From positions 62,001 to 126,000 of the forward strand of contig JABLXJ010000054.1 in the NCBI GenBank assembly GCA_013178125.1: DNA of 64,000 nucleotides, in the 5' to 3' direction. Source of the DNA: Bacillota bacterium (lineage in GTDB: Bacteria; Bacillota; SHA-98; Ch115; JABLXJ01). Position numbers and translations under genes: made by a program. The stretch's first letter is position 1, and each line of letters begins with the position of its first letter. The notes beneath the pieces are model-generated. The model had not been told where the DNA came from. It did no database searches and saw nothing but the letters and a program-made list of their open reading frames with translations. Shown here piece by piece: positions 50,899 through 58,727 of this stretch.

Positions 50899-51867
50899 CT
50901 ATTCATACGAAACGCCCCTGTAGAGGAACTTGAAATATCCAAGGTTCATCAGAAGAATCACGATGGATATCACAAAGGCCAGCGCGGCGCCATATCCAAA
51001 CCGCAGGAGCTTGAACGACTGGGCATAGGCCATGTAGTTGGCCACCATGGTTGCATCGGCCGGGCCGCCCTCGGTCAGGACATATATCATGTCAAATGCC
51101 TTGAGGGTATTGACCGATAGCACCACCATGATTATGACCATTGAAGGGCGGAGCAGTGGGAGCGTAATGCGCCAGAAGCGCTCGAAGACGCCGGCTCCGT
51201 CGATATAGGCCGCCTCATAAAGCCCGGCTGGAATGCTCTGCAGGGCCGCCAAGAAAAGCAGCGTGATAAAAGGCAACGTTTTATATACCATGGTCACTAT
51301 CACTGCGATCATTGCGGGGCCAGGCTTCATCAGCCAGTTCTCGAAATGACCGAGCGCCCCCATGGAAATCAGAAGATTGTTTATAAGGCCGAGGCGTGGG
51401 TTGAACATCCACTTCCACATGAGGCCATTGGCTATGGGTGCAACAGCCCAGGGAATGAGCAACAGGGCACGGCATAGCCCGCGACCCTTGAAATTCTGGT
51501 TCAAAAGCAGAGCTAACAATAATGACAGAACCAGAGTCATCACCGTAACACCCACGGAGAAAACGATGGTTGCCTTGAAGCTCTTGATTATCCGTGGGTC
51601 AAGAAAGAGATTGATGTAGTTCTGAAGCCCGACAAAACTGAATTTACCCGTGCCGAAATCGATATTATTGAGGCTCATCCAGAATGCATAAATCATGGGA
51701 TAAAAAAGCAAACCAACTATAGCAAGCATGGCAGGGGCTATGAGAATGGACCCGAACCCCTGTTCGCCCAGCTGCCTTCCTGAGCCTTTTCGATTGCTTG
51801 AAGTTCGACTGCCCGAAGTGAGATCCGCCGCCCGGGGGGCAGCCGGCGGCCTGAATTCCCGTGCCAA
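50899..51867 (-). CDS. Carbohydrate ABC transporter permease (MalF type)
   Basis: CUT1 permease, 322 residues. A hydrophilic, Ser/Arg/Gly-rich N-terminus of about 38 residues precedes the first span (FGSILIAPAMLAIVGLLFYP). EAA loop EAAYIDGAGVFERFWRITLP and then TLKAFDMIYVLTEGGPADAT. TTG start at 51867 with GGGAGG eight nt upstream. Works with the MalG-type gene and the binding protein on either side. Confidence 0.92.
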   Translation of the reverse strand: MAREFRPPAAPRAADLTSGSRTSSNRKGSGRQLGEQGFGSILIAPAMLAIVGLLFYPMIYAFWMSLNNIDFGTGKFSFVGLQNYINLFLDPRIIKSFKATIVFSVGVTVMTLVLSLLLALLLNQNFKGRGLCRALLLIPWAVAPIANGLMWKWMFNPRLGLINNLLISMGALGHFENWLMKPGPAMIAVIVTMVYKTLPFITLLFLAALQSIPAGLYEAAYIDGAGVFERFWRITLPLLRPSMVIIMVVLSVNTLKAFDMIYVLTEGGPADATMVANYMAYAQSFKLLRFGYGAALAFVISIVILLMNLGYFKFLYRGVSYE

Positions 51868-51901
51868 GGTTTATGCCTCCCTTCCCGCCGGCGCCAGGGC
51901 C

Positions 51902-51935
51902 GGGGCGGGGCCCGCTCGAGTTGGCTCCCCGCCCC
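51902..51935 (-). terminator. GC-rich hairpin between binding-protein and permease genes
   Basis: GGGGCGGGG (51902-51910) pairs with CCCCGCCCC (51927-51935), nine pairs and a 16-nt loop, in the 102-nt gap after the binding-protein stop. No T-run. Same position as the stems in the other two importer operons. Confidence 0.6.
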
Positions 51936-51969
51936 CCGCCAGCGCTCTGTATGCTCCTATATACCGTTT

Positions 51970-53262
51970 TCATTTGCCGCTGCGAACGCGAATTACCTCG
52001 GCCTCCATCTCCTTCAGGGCCTGCTCTGCCGTCTTCTCCCCGAGCACATAAGCCTGGAGGATTGGCGACGTTGCCTCCTGCTCGGCGTTATAGTACTTGT
52101 CAGCCCAGCGCTCGTGAGGGTACTTGGCCTGCTCGAAGGCCACGGGGATGAAGGGGTACTGCTTCACTAGATCAGCATCATTAATCATGCTCTTCCTTAC
52201 CGCTACGAAACCGTAGTCGGTCATCGAGAACTTCTGGATCTCGGGCGAGACCAGGAACTTCGCAAAGCCGACAGCCGCGTCCAGGTTGGGAGTCCCCTTG
52301 CGGATCACAAGGCCCATTGAACCAGGGAGTGAAGCGCTCCGCTTTGCACCAGGCAAGGCGCCTTTCGTTCCAAGATCTCCTGGGAATACGGTCAGGCCGG
52401 CCTTCTTCAGCATCTCGGGGAACTCCTGCCTCATGAACGATTCAACAGCGCCGATCCCTTCGTAGGTCATCGCCAGCTTGCCAGCGGCGAAGGCTTTGCG
52501 GATGTCCGGACCCAAGGTGTTGATGGCAGACGGATCGGCCCACGGAGCGGCATAGAATTGCTTTATCCAGTAAAGGGCCCGCTTCCCGTATTCATTGTTG
52601 AAGGCGGGAGCCAGCTTGCCATCCTTCTCCTTAAGAAATGCTCCGCCCACGTTCTGAATCGTTTGCATGAAGGAGGCGAAGAGCCCGAGCACGGCCCCTT
52701 CCCGGGCGAATCCGTAGATGTCAGGCAAGCCGTCGCCGTTCTTGTCCAGCGTCAACTTCGCGGCCGCGGCAGCCATCTCGTCGAGGTTTACAGGGGGCTT
52801 AAGCCCGGCCTCATTGAAGAGTTCCTTGTTGTAGTAGAGGCCATAGATGGAGAGGAACAGCGGCGTGCCGTACCACCGGCCGTTCCTTACAGTAGCTATC
52901 GCTGCCGCATCCGCTATATCATCCCTCAGGTCTTTGGGGAGATTGTCAGTGATGTCTTCAAGGTAGGGCTCAAACTCGGTGGTCCAGCCCTGGAAGCTCC
53001 ACATCATGTCCCAGTCAGCCACCCTGTTGAACAGGCCCATTGCGACCTTATCATGATACATGGAGGCTGGCACGGATACGAACTTGACCTTTGTACCGGT
53101 CTTCTTGGCATACATGTCGAGGATCTTGTTCATCGTCTGGCCTGGTGAGTGATAAGTTATGATGGTGAGCTCGGATTTGCCGGCCGCAAATACTCCCGTA
53201 GTTCCTAGAACACCAAGAATTAGAGTGAGCACCAACAACGTCGAAACAAGGCGCCTTGCCAT
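51970..53262 (-). CDS. Carbohydrate ABC transporter substrate-binding protein (family 1)
   Basis: 430 residues. Signal peptide RRLVSTLLVLTLILGVLGTT with cleavage near VFAAGKSE; mature start LTIITYHSPGQTMNKILDMY. YGLYYNKELFNEAGLKPPVN, NGDGLPDIYGFAREGAVLGL and LPGSMGLVIRKGTPNLDAAV are typical CUT1 receptor segments. GGGGAAGTGAAAG precedes the ATG. About 220 nt upstream lies a 37-bp element shared with the leader of the SDR gene. First of the transporter genes in the FadR-led operon. Confidence 0.92.
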   Translation of the reverse strand: MARRLVSTLLVLTLILGVLGTTGVFAAGKSELTIITYHSPGQTMNKILDMYAKKTGTKVKFVSVPASMYHDKVAMGLFNRVADWDMMWSFQGWTTEFEPYLEDITDNLPKDLRDDIADAAAIATVRNGRWYGTPLFLSIYGLYYNKELFNEAGLKPPVNLDEMAAAAAKLTLDKNGDGLPDIYGFAREGAVLGLFASFMQTIQNVGGAFLKEKDGKLAPAFNNEYGKRALYWIKQFYAAPWADPSAINTLGPDIRKAFAAGKLAMTYEGIGAVESFMRQEFPEMLKKAGLTVFPGDLGTKGALPGAKRSASLPGSMGLVIRKGTPNLDAAVGFAKFLVSPEIQKFSMTDYGFVAVRKSMINDADLVKQYPFIPVAFEQAKYPHERWADKYYNAEQEATSPILQAYVLGEKTAEQALKEMEAEVIRVRSGK

Positions 53263-53484
53263 CTTTCACTTCCCCTTCCTTACTGTAGTTCTTCCTTACT
53301 AAATCATTTCGACTCATTTTGACCAACAATCTTGACCGACGCGCAATCGACCCTTCCAGAAACGACACGACAAACACAGCAAGCCTTCAATAATCCAGCC
53401 CAGAATCCAATCCGACCTGACCCAACCAATTAGAATCTAAGCCGGTTGAATTCCCTCCCGCACCACCTCCATGGATGATCATTG

Positions 53485-53521
53485 TTTCTCATTATCCGGA
53501 ATATACTTTCAACATATTAAA
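53485..53521. repeat. 37-bp dispersed element, copy 1 (upstream of the binding-protein gene)
   Basis: 32 of 37 positions match 55724-55760; all five differences are transitions. Core CGGAATATACTT...ACATATTAAA. It lies between the stop of the Gfo/Idh-like gene (53528) and the binding-protein gene, about 223 bp from the next start. Confidence 0.85.
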
Positions 53522-53527
53522 AATTCG

Positions 53528-54469
53528 TCATGCCTCACAAAATTCCTGCAAGAGGACCGGCCTTCCACCCTCCTCCCGGGATTTGATCCCGGCGATTACC
53601 ACCTTGACCATCTCGATCGTTTCCTCCGGGGGGTAGGGGTAGGAGAAATCGCCTCCAAGGAAATCCCTTACGAACTCGACGAAGGATTCCAGCTGCTTCT
53701 TGAACATGTAGAAGCTGTCCGCGATCGCGATGGTCCTGGAGGCTTTACTCCCAATGACGTCGTAGCGGGCGAGCTGCGAGCGGTAGATAACGTTGACCAC
53801 CGCCTGCCTGCCGTCGGCGTACCTGAGGTGCACCACGTTCGCTCTCTCGGTGCCAAGATTCTGAACGCGCTCCACCCCGCCGCCGCTGATCCGCCAGAGG
53901 CCTTCGAGGGCATGTATTCCATACTTCTCCCAGCTCTTATTCATCATGCAGTCAACGAATTCGATCTCGCCTATGGCCTCGCGGTCCATCTCCTCGATCT
54001 CCCTAGCATAACGGTACCCGGATGAGGAGAGGACCGGCCTACCCTCCCTAAAATACCTCACAAATTCCCTCAAATCCGCCTCGTTATCAGTCAGGGGCTT
54101 GTCGATAAAAATAGGTATATTGCGCTCGATAAAGGGGCGGGCCAGCCCGAGGTGCAACGAGCCCACATCCTCCCCGATGATCACAGCGTCAACCTCCCCT
54201 ATCACATCCTCGGGGCGGTCCACGATATGTTCGATCAGGGATGTAGCTGCGATATCCTCTGCATCCTCTCTATTCTCGGTCCAGACATGGGTCACCTTGG
54301 CCCCCTCTATGCCCAGATTCTCCCCGGGCTGCCTCGAGAGGTAATCATAAATGACGGGGAACGGGATTCTCTTCATCCTCTCCTCATCATAACCGCCGTT
54401 GATTATGGCGCTCCAGGAGTAGGGGTGCCCATTACCCTCGCTCCGTCCCAGCATCGCGAGTCTAATCAT
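53528..54469 (-). CDS. Divergent Gfo/Idh/MocA-like oxidoreductase
   Basis: 313 residues. The N-terminus (MIRLAMLGRSEGNGHPYSWS) lacks the usual GxGxxG and matches a Gfo/Idh subgroup with an EGNGHPYSW-type start. The dinucleotide fold continues with VDAVIIGEDVGSLHLGLARP, and the EKP Lys is in IPIFIDKPLTDNEADL. The second domain has GIHALEGLWRISGGGVERVQ. Likely an NAD(P)-dependent sugar or cyclitol dehydrogenase. It lies between the SDR gene and the importer. The segment around its 3' end resembles the start of the SDR leader (55724-55795), as if part of the gene end had been copied. Confidence 0.82.
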   Translation of the reverse strand: MIRLAMLGRSEGNGHPYSWSAIINGGYDEERMKRIPFPVIYDYLSRQPGENLGIEGAKVTHVWTENREDAEDIAATSLIEHIVDRPEDVIGEVDAVIIGEDVGSLHLGLARPFIERNIPIFIDKPLTDNEADLREFVRYFREGRPVLSSSGYRYAREIEEMDREAIGEIEFVDCMMNKSWEKYGIHALEGLWRISGGGVERVQNLGTERANVVHLRYADGRQAVVNVIYRSQLARYDVIGSKASRTIAIADSFYMFKKQLESFVEFVRDFLGGDFSYPYPPEETIEMVKVVIAGIKSREEGGRPVLLQEFCEA

Positions 54470-54590
54470 TACCGTCCTGCCACCTCCCTCTCATGTCCCA
54501 AATCCCAGACTAAATATTGCCGGAGTAACCACACCACAGTAGAACCAGCCAACACCCAGCCCCGCGTGAAATCCCAACCGACTGCGCTCC

Positions 54591-54620
54591 GTCTATGTTC
54601 CACGTCTATGTTCTATGTTC
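54591..54620. repeat. GTCTATGTTC repeats
   Basis: GTCTATGTTCCAC (54591-54603), GTCTATGTT and CTATGTTCC follow each other in the gap between SDR and the divergent Gfo/Idh gene. Confidence 0.7.
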
Positions 54621-54731
54621 CGAAGGCTCTGAAGCCGATAAATTGAACAACATCCGGCGAAAAACGTCCTCCCCAACGGGATTCGATTCGCTCAATAAGA
54701 TCCGCAATAAAATTCGCAAAGGATTCGCAGG

Positions 54732-55508
54732 CTACTTGGCTGTGTAGCCGCCGTCGACCATGAGATTAGCCCCGGTTATATAGGACGATGCGTCCGAGGC
54801 GAAGAAGACCACGGCCCCCTTGATTTCCTCTCCGCCTGCCATCCTGCCTAGGAAGGTCCGCTTGCTATATCTCTCGACAAAAGCCGGGTTTTGGTTTGCG
54901 AATAGCCCGCCGGGCGATATGGCATTCACGCGGACGCCATAAGGTCCGAGCTTGGCGGCAAGGTAGCGGGTGAGATTGATCATGCCTGCCTTGTGAAAGA
55001 AGTAGTCAGGCGGGGCATCCATCTCCGTCCCCTCGTAAAGCGAGAAATCAGGCCCCACCACGCCCTGGATGGAGGCGATATTGATTATGCTCCCCTGGCG
55101 GCGCTCCACCATATTCTGGCTGAAGATCCTGGTCAGCATGAAAACCCCTGTCGCATTTACCTCCATGGATTCCGCAAAGCTCTCTATTGGATCGTCATAC
55201 CCTTTCATGGGCCGGGATACAGCGTTGTTGACCAGGATGTCGATCTTGCCCTGCTCCTCTAGGATCCTCCTGTAAAGCTCCCTGGCCGAGACCTCGCTGG
55301 CCTGGTCTAGCTGGCCGGCCAGGACCTTATAGCCCTTTTGGGACAGCTCATCCGCCAGGCCGTGACACTTCTCAACACTGCGCGATGCGATGTATGTAGT
55401 CGCCCCCGCCTCAGCTAACGCCTCCACGATGAACCTCCCGTACCGACCGGCACCCCCGGTAACAAGGGCCACCTTGCCATCAAGCAAAAAGAAATTAAGA
55501 GCTTTCAT
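54732..55508 (-). CDS. Short-chain dehydrogenase/reductase (SDR)
   Basis: About 258 residues, classical SDR. NAD site VALVTGGAGRYGRFIVEALA (a TGGAGRYGR variant of TGxxxGxG), VNNAVSRP, catalytic Ser in INIASIQGVVG and Tyr/Lys in DYFFHKAGM (YxxxK), with a small insert (YEGTEMDAPP) between them. SPGGLFANQNPAF and the ending YITGANLMVDGGYTAK are also typical. An upstream TTG at 55520 is in frame; ATG 55508 begins nearer the fold. It follows the FadR regulator and should oxidise or reduce a sugar-acid or polyol early in the pathway. Confidence 0.9.
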   Translation of the reverse strand: MKALNFFLLDGKVALVTGGAGRYGRFIVEALAEAGATTYIASRSVEKCHGLADELSQKGYKVLAGQLDQASEVSARELYRRILEEQGKIDILVNNAVSRPMKGYDDPIESFAESMEVNATGVFMLTRIFSQNMVERRQGSIINIASIQGVVGPDFSLYEGTEMDAPPDYFFHKAGMINLTRYLAAKLGPYGVRVNAISPGGLFANQNPAFVERYSKRTFLGRMAGGEEIKGAVVFFASDASSYITGANLMVDGGYTAK

Positions 55509-55570
55509 CTTCAACCACAAACCCCCAATGGATTTCTACCTCGAAAATAAATATCACCCCAGCTAAAGCC

Positions 55571-55695
55571 GTTTTCATCCTCTGTTGGTTCCGCCGAAGG
55601 CGGCATGGGCGTCTACCCCGGAAATAACCCGATTACTTCTAGGGACATTTTCATTCTCTATGGCGCCGCACCGCGGCATGGGGGTCTAACCGGAA
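55571..55695 (-). repeat. Duplicated ~50-nt unit with a covarying hairpin
   Basis: Unit A (55571-55623) and unit B (55647-55695) share TTTTCATNCTCT, GCGGCATGGG, GTCTA and CCGGAA. Each has a 5-bp stem with a triloop at the same place: CCGCC-GAA-GGCGG in A and GCCGC-ACC-GCGGC in B, so base changes are compensated. Confidence 0.65.
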
Positions 55696-55723
55696 CCTAC
55701 AATGTATCCTCATATCCTCAGCA

Positions 55724-55760
55724 TTTCTTACTATCCGAAATATACTTCCGACATATTAAA
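55724..55760. repeat. 37-bp dispersed element, copy 2 (upstream of the SDR gene)
   Basis: Partner of the element at 53485-53521 (32/37 identical, transitions only). It continues with CTCATACGATTCCTGCAA, resembling the end of the Gfo/Idh-like gene beside copy 1. About 216 bp before the SDR start. Confidence 0.85.
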
Positions 55761-55835
55761 TCTTCGCGGTTTCTCATACGATTCCTGCAAACTACGATAA
55801 TATTGTTAAGATTGTTAACATAGTTCTAACCCGCC

Positions 55836-56618
55836 CTACTGCTCCGCCTTCCCGTTCGCCAGCCCATTATTCTCTATCTCCTTCTCCGGATGCCCGTTCT
55901 CCATATACCCGGCGCCCGAGGCAGCCTGGTACCATTGCAGGTGGCGTCTCAATATCTCCGCAGCTTTGCAGGGGTCTTTCTCCCTTATGGCCTGGAGGAT
56001 CTCCCTGTGTTCCCTGACAACCCTGGGGCGGTCGGTGCTCGAAGCGCCCGAGCGGGTCATCTCGAAGAATTTTGCTATCACATCGGCAAAAGCCGAAAGG
56101 GCTTTGTTTTTCGAGGCCCTGATGAGAACGCGGTGAAACTCCGCGTCAGCCCTTACGTGAACCTCCCAGTCGTCGCCGGCGTTTTCCATAGTCTCTATTG
56201 CCCCGGCCATATCGTCAATATCCTCTGCAGTCGCTCTATCCGCTACAAGAGGCATAATGCCAGTTTCAACAAGGCACCTGGCCTCGAAGAGATCCAGTAC
56301 CGTCGGCTCGCTGAACTGTAAACCAAAGGTCAGGTAATCAACCAGCGCATCCGCGTCCAGGTTCCTCAGGACGATACCTTCCTTTTGTTTCGTCTCGATG
56401 ATGCCGAGCGACTGAAGAGACTTTACCGCTTCCCTTATCGAGGTCCTGCTGACGCCGAATTGCTCGCACAGCTCCTTCTCAGTAGGAAGCCTATCGCCAG
56501 GCCCAAGGTTGTTCCTTATGATATAGTCCTTTATCTCTCGAGCGACGAGCTCGTATATCGGTTGCTTGTTAATAATATTCAAGGCCTCTCCCTCTACCTT
56601 CCTAAACCGGTATCCCAT
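55836..56618 (-). CDS. GntR-family transcriptional regulator (FadR subfamily)
   Basis: 260 residues. Winged HTH at about 18-85 (IYELVAREIKDYIIRNNLGP, DRLPTEKELCEQFGVSRTSI, REAVKSLQSLGIIETKQ), then an all-helical FCD effector domain with DLFEARCLVETGIMPLVADR, DAEFHRVLIRASKN and VVREHREILQAI, where His and Asp/Glu usually bind a metal and an organic acid. ATG 56618 was kept; a TTG 36 nt further in, after GAGGGAGAGG, is possible. First gene of the minus-strand catabolic operon and probably its acid-responsive repressor. Confidence 0.9.
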   Translation of the reverse strand: MGYRFRKVEGEALNIINKQPIYELVAREIKDYIIRNNLGPGDRLPTEKELCEQFGVSRTSIREAVKSLQSLGIIETKQKEGIVLRNLDADALVDYLTFGLQFSEPTVLDLFEARCLVETGIMPLVADRATAEDIDDMAGAIETMENAGDDWEVHVRADAEFHRVLIRASKNKALSAFADVIAKFFEMTRSGASSTDRPRVVREHREILQAIREKDPCKAAEILRRHLQWYQAASGAGYMENGHPEKEIENNGLANGKAEQ

Positions 56619-57038
56619 TTAGCACAGTATCCTATGACCCCACATTCACCCTCATACTCATCCGGTTAACGCCTATATAGCCCTTACCGGCACCTGCGCA
56701 GTGCCGTGGAGTGCCTGGGTAGTCATTATTTCTGGAGGCGGGCTTGGCATTTATCGTTTAAGATTATTATCATAATATCATACAAATGGATAAAAGGCAA
56801 TATACCACCTGAAGACTTGCCATACGATATAGCATATTTTCTGTAGATAAGATATGCCATTAGGTGCAGTATACCGGCCCGGATGTCCGGGATCGCAACA
56901 AAAACCGCCGGCGGGAGGCTTTAACGGGGCTTGGAATCAGCAGGGGATTTATTTATAATATAAATTAATATAGCTACGCCATAATTATGGGCACCCCGGC
57001 CCCCTGGGGTAAATGGGGATATTAAGCTATGGAGGATA
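56619..57038. other. 420-nt divergent control region between the FadR and ROK genes
   Basis: AT-rich around 56755-56870 and 56940-56970 (TTTATAATATAAA near 56950), where promoters for both directions are likely, although I could not place one -35/-10 pair with confidence. No gene is supported. The ROK gene has GGAGGATA just before its TTG. Confidence 0.5.
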
Positions 57039-58379
57039 TTGAGATCAAAAATGGTGCACCACAACCTCACAGGTAACCCCGAATTAATGAAGAAGCTAAA
57101 TCGCTCCCTTATCCTTGACCTTGTCAGGCGCGAAGGCCCTATATCCCGCGTAGAGATAGCAAAACGCCTGAAGATAAGCTCCCCAACCGTATCCAACATT
57201 ACACGATCCCTTATTGAGGAAAACTGGCTCATAGAGATCGGGCAGAAGGTCGAATCCTCGTCGGTCGGCAGGAAGGCTGTCCTGCTCAAATATAACGCGA
57301 AGGCAGGTTACGTGGTCGGCGCCTATATAGGAGAGGTCGAGTTCCATATCGCGCTCGCAAACCTAGGGGGGCAGATAATTGCGAAACGGAGATTCCCACT
57401 TGGGCTCAAGGGGCTCGAGGCGCTGGAGGAGATAATTCGCGAGATCACCAACATGTTGGAGGCATCAGGCGTAAAGTGCAACGACCTCTACGGCATCGGT
57501 ATCGCCGTCTCTGCCGTGACGGACGGCAAAAATGGCATCGTCCTCCACTCACGCTACCTCCAGGGATGGGACGGCCTGCCCTTGAAGTCGATCATCCAGC
57601 AAAAGCTGGGAGTCCCGGTCTTTGTGGATAACGATGTGCGCATGGCGGTGCTTGGAGAGACCTGGGCCGGCGAGGGACAGGGTGCGACCGACCTCATCTT
57701 TATGACTGTGGGAACAGGCATAGGCCTAGGTATGATCATCGGAGGTCAGCTCCATCAGGGGGCCCATTCCGCGGCAGGCGAAGCGGGCGATATCATCATC
57801 TCCGAATCCCACGTAGCCAGAGCAGCTAGAACCCGCAATGCTGAATTCCGAGATAATACCTCCAATACCCCTGACGCCCCCAACACCAATGCCTCGAGTC
57901 CATCTGCCGGGACCGGCGGCCACTTTGAACAACTTGCCGGGTGGCAGGCCTTGATAGACAGGGCGAAGGACGCACTCAGGAAGGGACACGATAGCCTCAT
58001 CGCTTCCCTCGCCGCCGGCAACATGGATGCACTCACTGTGGATGCGATCTTCCAGGCCGCCCGCCAGGGTGACGCCCTGGGCGTGAGCCTGGTTCAGGAC
58101 GAGGCATGGTATCTTGGAATCTGCATAGCAAACCTGGTCAGCGTCCTCGATCCCGAGGTTGTGATCCTGGGCGGCGACATCGTGGATTACAAGGACCTGT
58201 TTCTGGATCGTATCAGGTTGATAATATCCGAGCTCATCCCAGTTATGCCGCGTCTTACTATGTCCCGGCTGGGGCGCGATGCAGAGCTCCTCGGTAGCAT
58301 CAAAATGGCCCTCGAGGCTTCAAATGGCTCCATTGTAATAGCATCGGCCCCGCTATCTATCATGGCGGGGCATTCGTAA
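57039..58379 (+). CDS. ROK-family transcriptional regulator without the ROK zinc motif
   Basis: 446 residues. HTH at about 15-75 (LMKKLNRSLILDLVRREGPI, VEIAKRLKISSPTVSNITRS), then a ROK domain (VGRKAVLLKYNAKAGYVVGA; GIGIAVSAVTDG; VFVDNDVRMAVLGETWAGEG; GTGIGLGMIIGGQLHQGAHS). In place of the Cys zinc motif is an Asn/Thr/Pro/Ser-rich stretch ending GTGGHFEQLAGWQALI. Paralogue of the regulator at 25092 and, like it, near a DegT aminotransferase. The start is uncertain: TTG 57039 lies 3 nt after GGAGG, ATG 57051 lies 15 nt after it. Confidence 0.88.
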   Translation: MRSKMVHHNLTGNPELMKKLNRSLILDLVRREGPISRVEIAKRLKISSPTVSNITRSLIEENWLIEIGQKVESSSVGRKAVLLKYNAKAGYVVGAYIGEVEFHIALANLGGQIIAKRRFPLGLKGLEALEEIIREITNMLEASGVKCNDLYGIGIAVSAVTDGKNGIVLHSRYLQGWDGLPLKSIIQQKLGVPVFVDNDVRMAVLGETWAGEGQGATDLIFMTVGTGIGLGMIIGGQLHQGAHSAAGEAGDIIISESHVARAARTRNAEFRDNTSNTPDAPNTNASSPSAGTGGHFEQLAGWQALIDRAKDALRKGHDSLIASLAAGNMDALTVDAIFQAARQGDALGVSLVQDEAWYLGICIANLVSVLDPEVVILGGDIVDYKDLFLDRIRLIISELIPVMPRLTMSRLGRDAELLGSIKMALEASNGSIVIASAPLSIMAGHS

Positions 58380-58727
58380 AAGCAAATTCTCATAAAATAA
58401 ATTACAATTATCTAACGTTAGGAAGGATTTTAGGACCGCGCGGCGAATATATTTTATTAAGAAGGAAAATAAATTAATATGCCCTGGATATGCCTTATCC
58501 ATAGGCGCTGCGCGAAGGCGCGCCGCAAGCGCGCTGTCCCGTGAGCGTAGTAGCTGCCCCCGGAGCGCAACCAGCCAATACCGGCAGCTTCTAGAACCTG
58601 CTGGTAGGCTGGCATAAACCTGGTAAACTGGCACAAGCCTGGTAGGCTAGCACAACCAAGAAACCTTCACCTAAAGTGACTCGAAGCTGCTACAGGAAGT
58701 CACTACAGAAAGAAAGGAGATAGCATT
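58380..58727. other. 348-nt leader before the DegT gene
   Basis: Contains a palindrome CTAACGTTAG (58412-58421), a GC-rich segment with overlapping hairpins (about 58500-58545), and three 19-nt tandem repeats (58601-58657). I looked for a T-box (AGGGTGG...ACCGCG) ahead of the alanine dehydrogenase operon and did not find one. AAAGGAGAT precedes the DegT ATG. Confidence 0.6.
58601..58657. repeat. 19-nt tandem repeat, three copies
   Basis: CTGGTAGGCTGGCATAAAC, CTGGTAAACTGGCACAAGC and CTGGTAGGCTAGCACAACC follow head to tail at 58601-58619, 58620-58638 and 58639-58657. Confidence 0.9.

Larger units (their letters stand above)
55509..55835. other. 327-nt leader between the FadR gene and the SDR gene, rich in repeats
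   Basis: No gene is supported. It holds two copies of a roughly 50-nt unit with a conserved hairpin (55571-55695) and copy 2 of the 37-bp element (55724-55760). Confidence 0.75.

Noticed and set aside
7623-58421. TAACGTTA palindrome at 7623-7630 and inside CTAACGTTAG at 58412-58421 as a shared regulator site
   Set aside because: Only eight bases shared, in unrelated operons; expected by chance in 64 kb at some frequency and not supported by flanking similarity.
58380-58727. T-box leader ahead of the DegT/alanine dehydrogenase operon
   Set aside because: No AGGGTGG...ACCGCG T-box sequence or specifier stem could be recognised.
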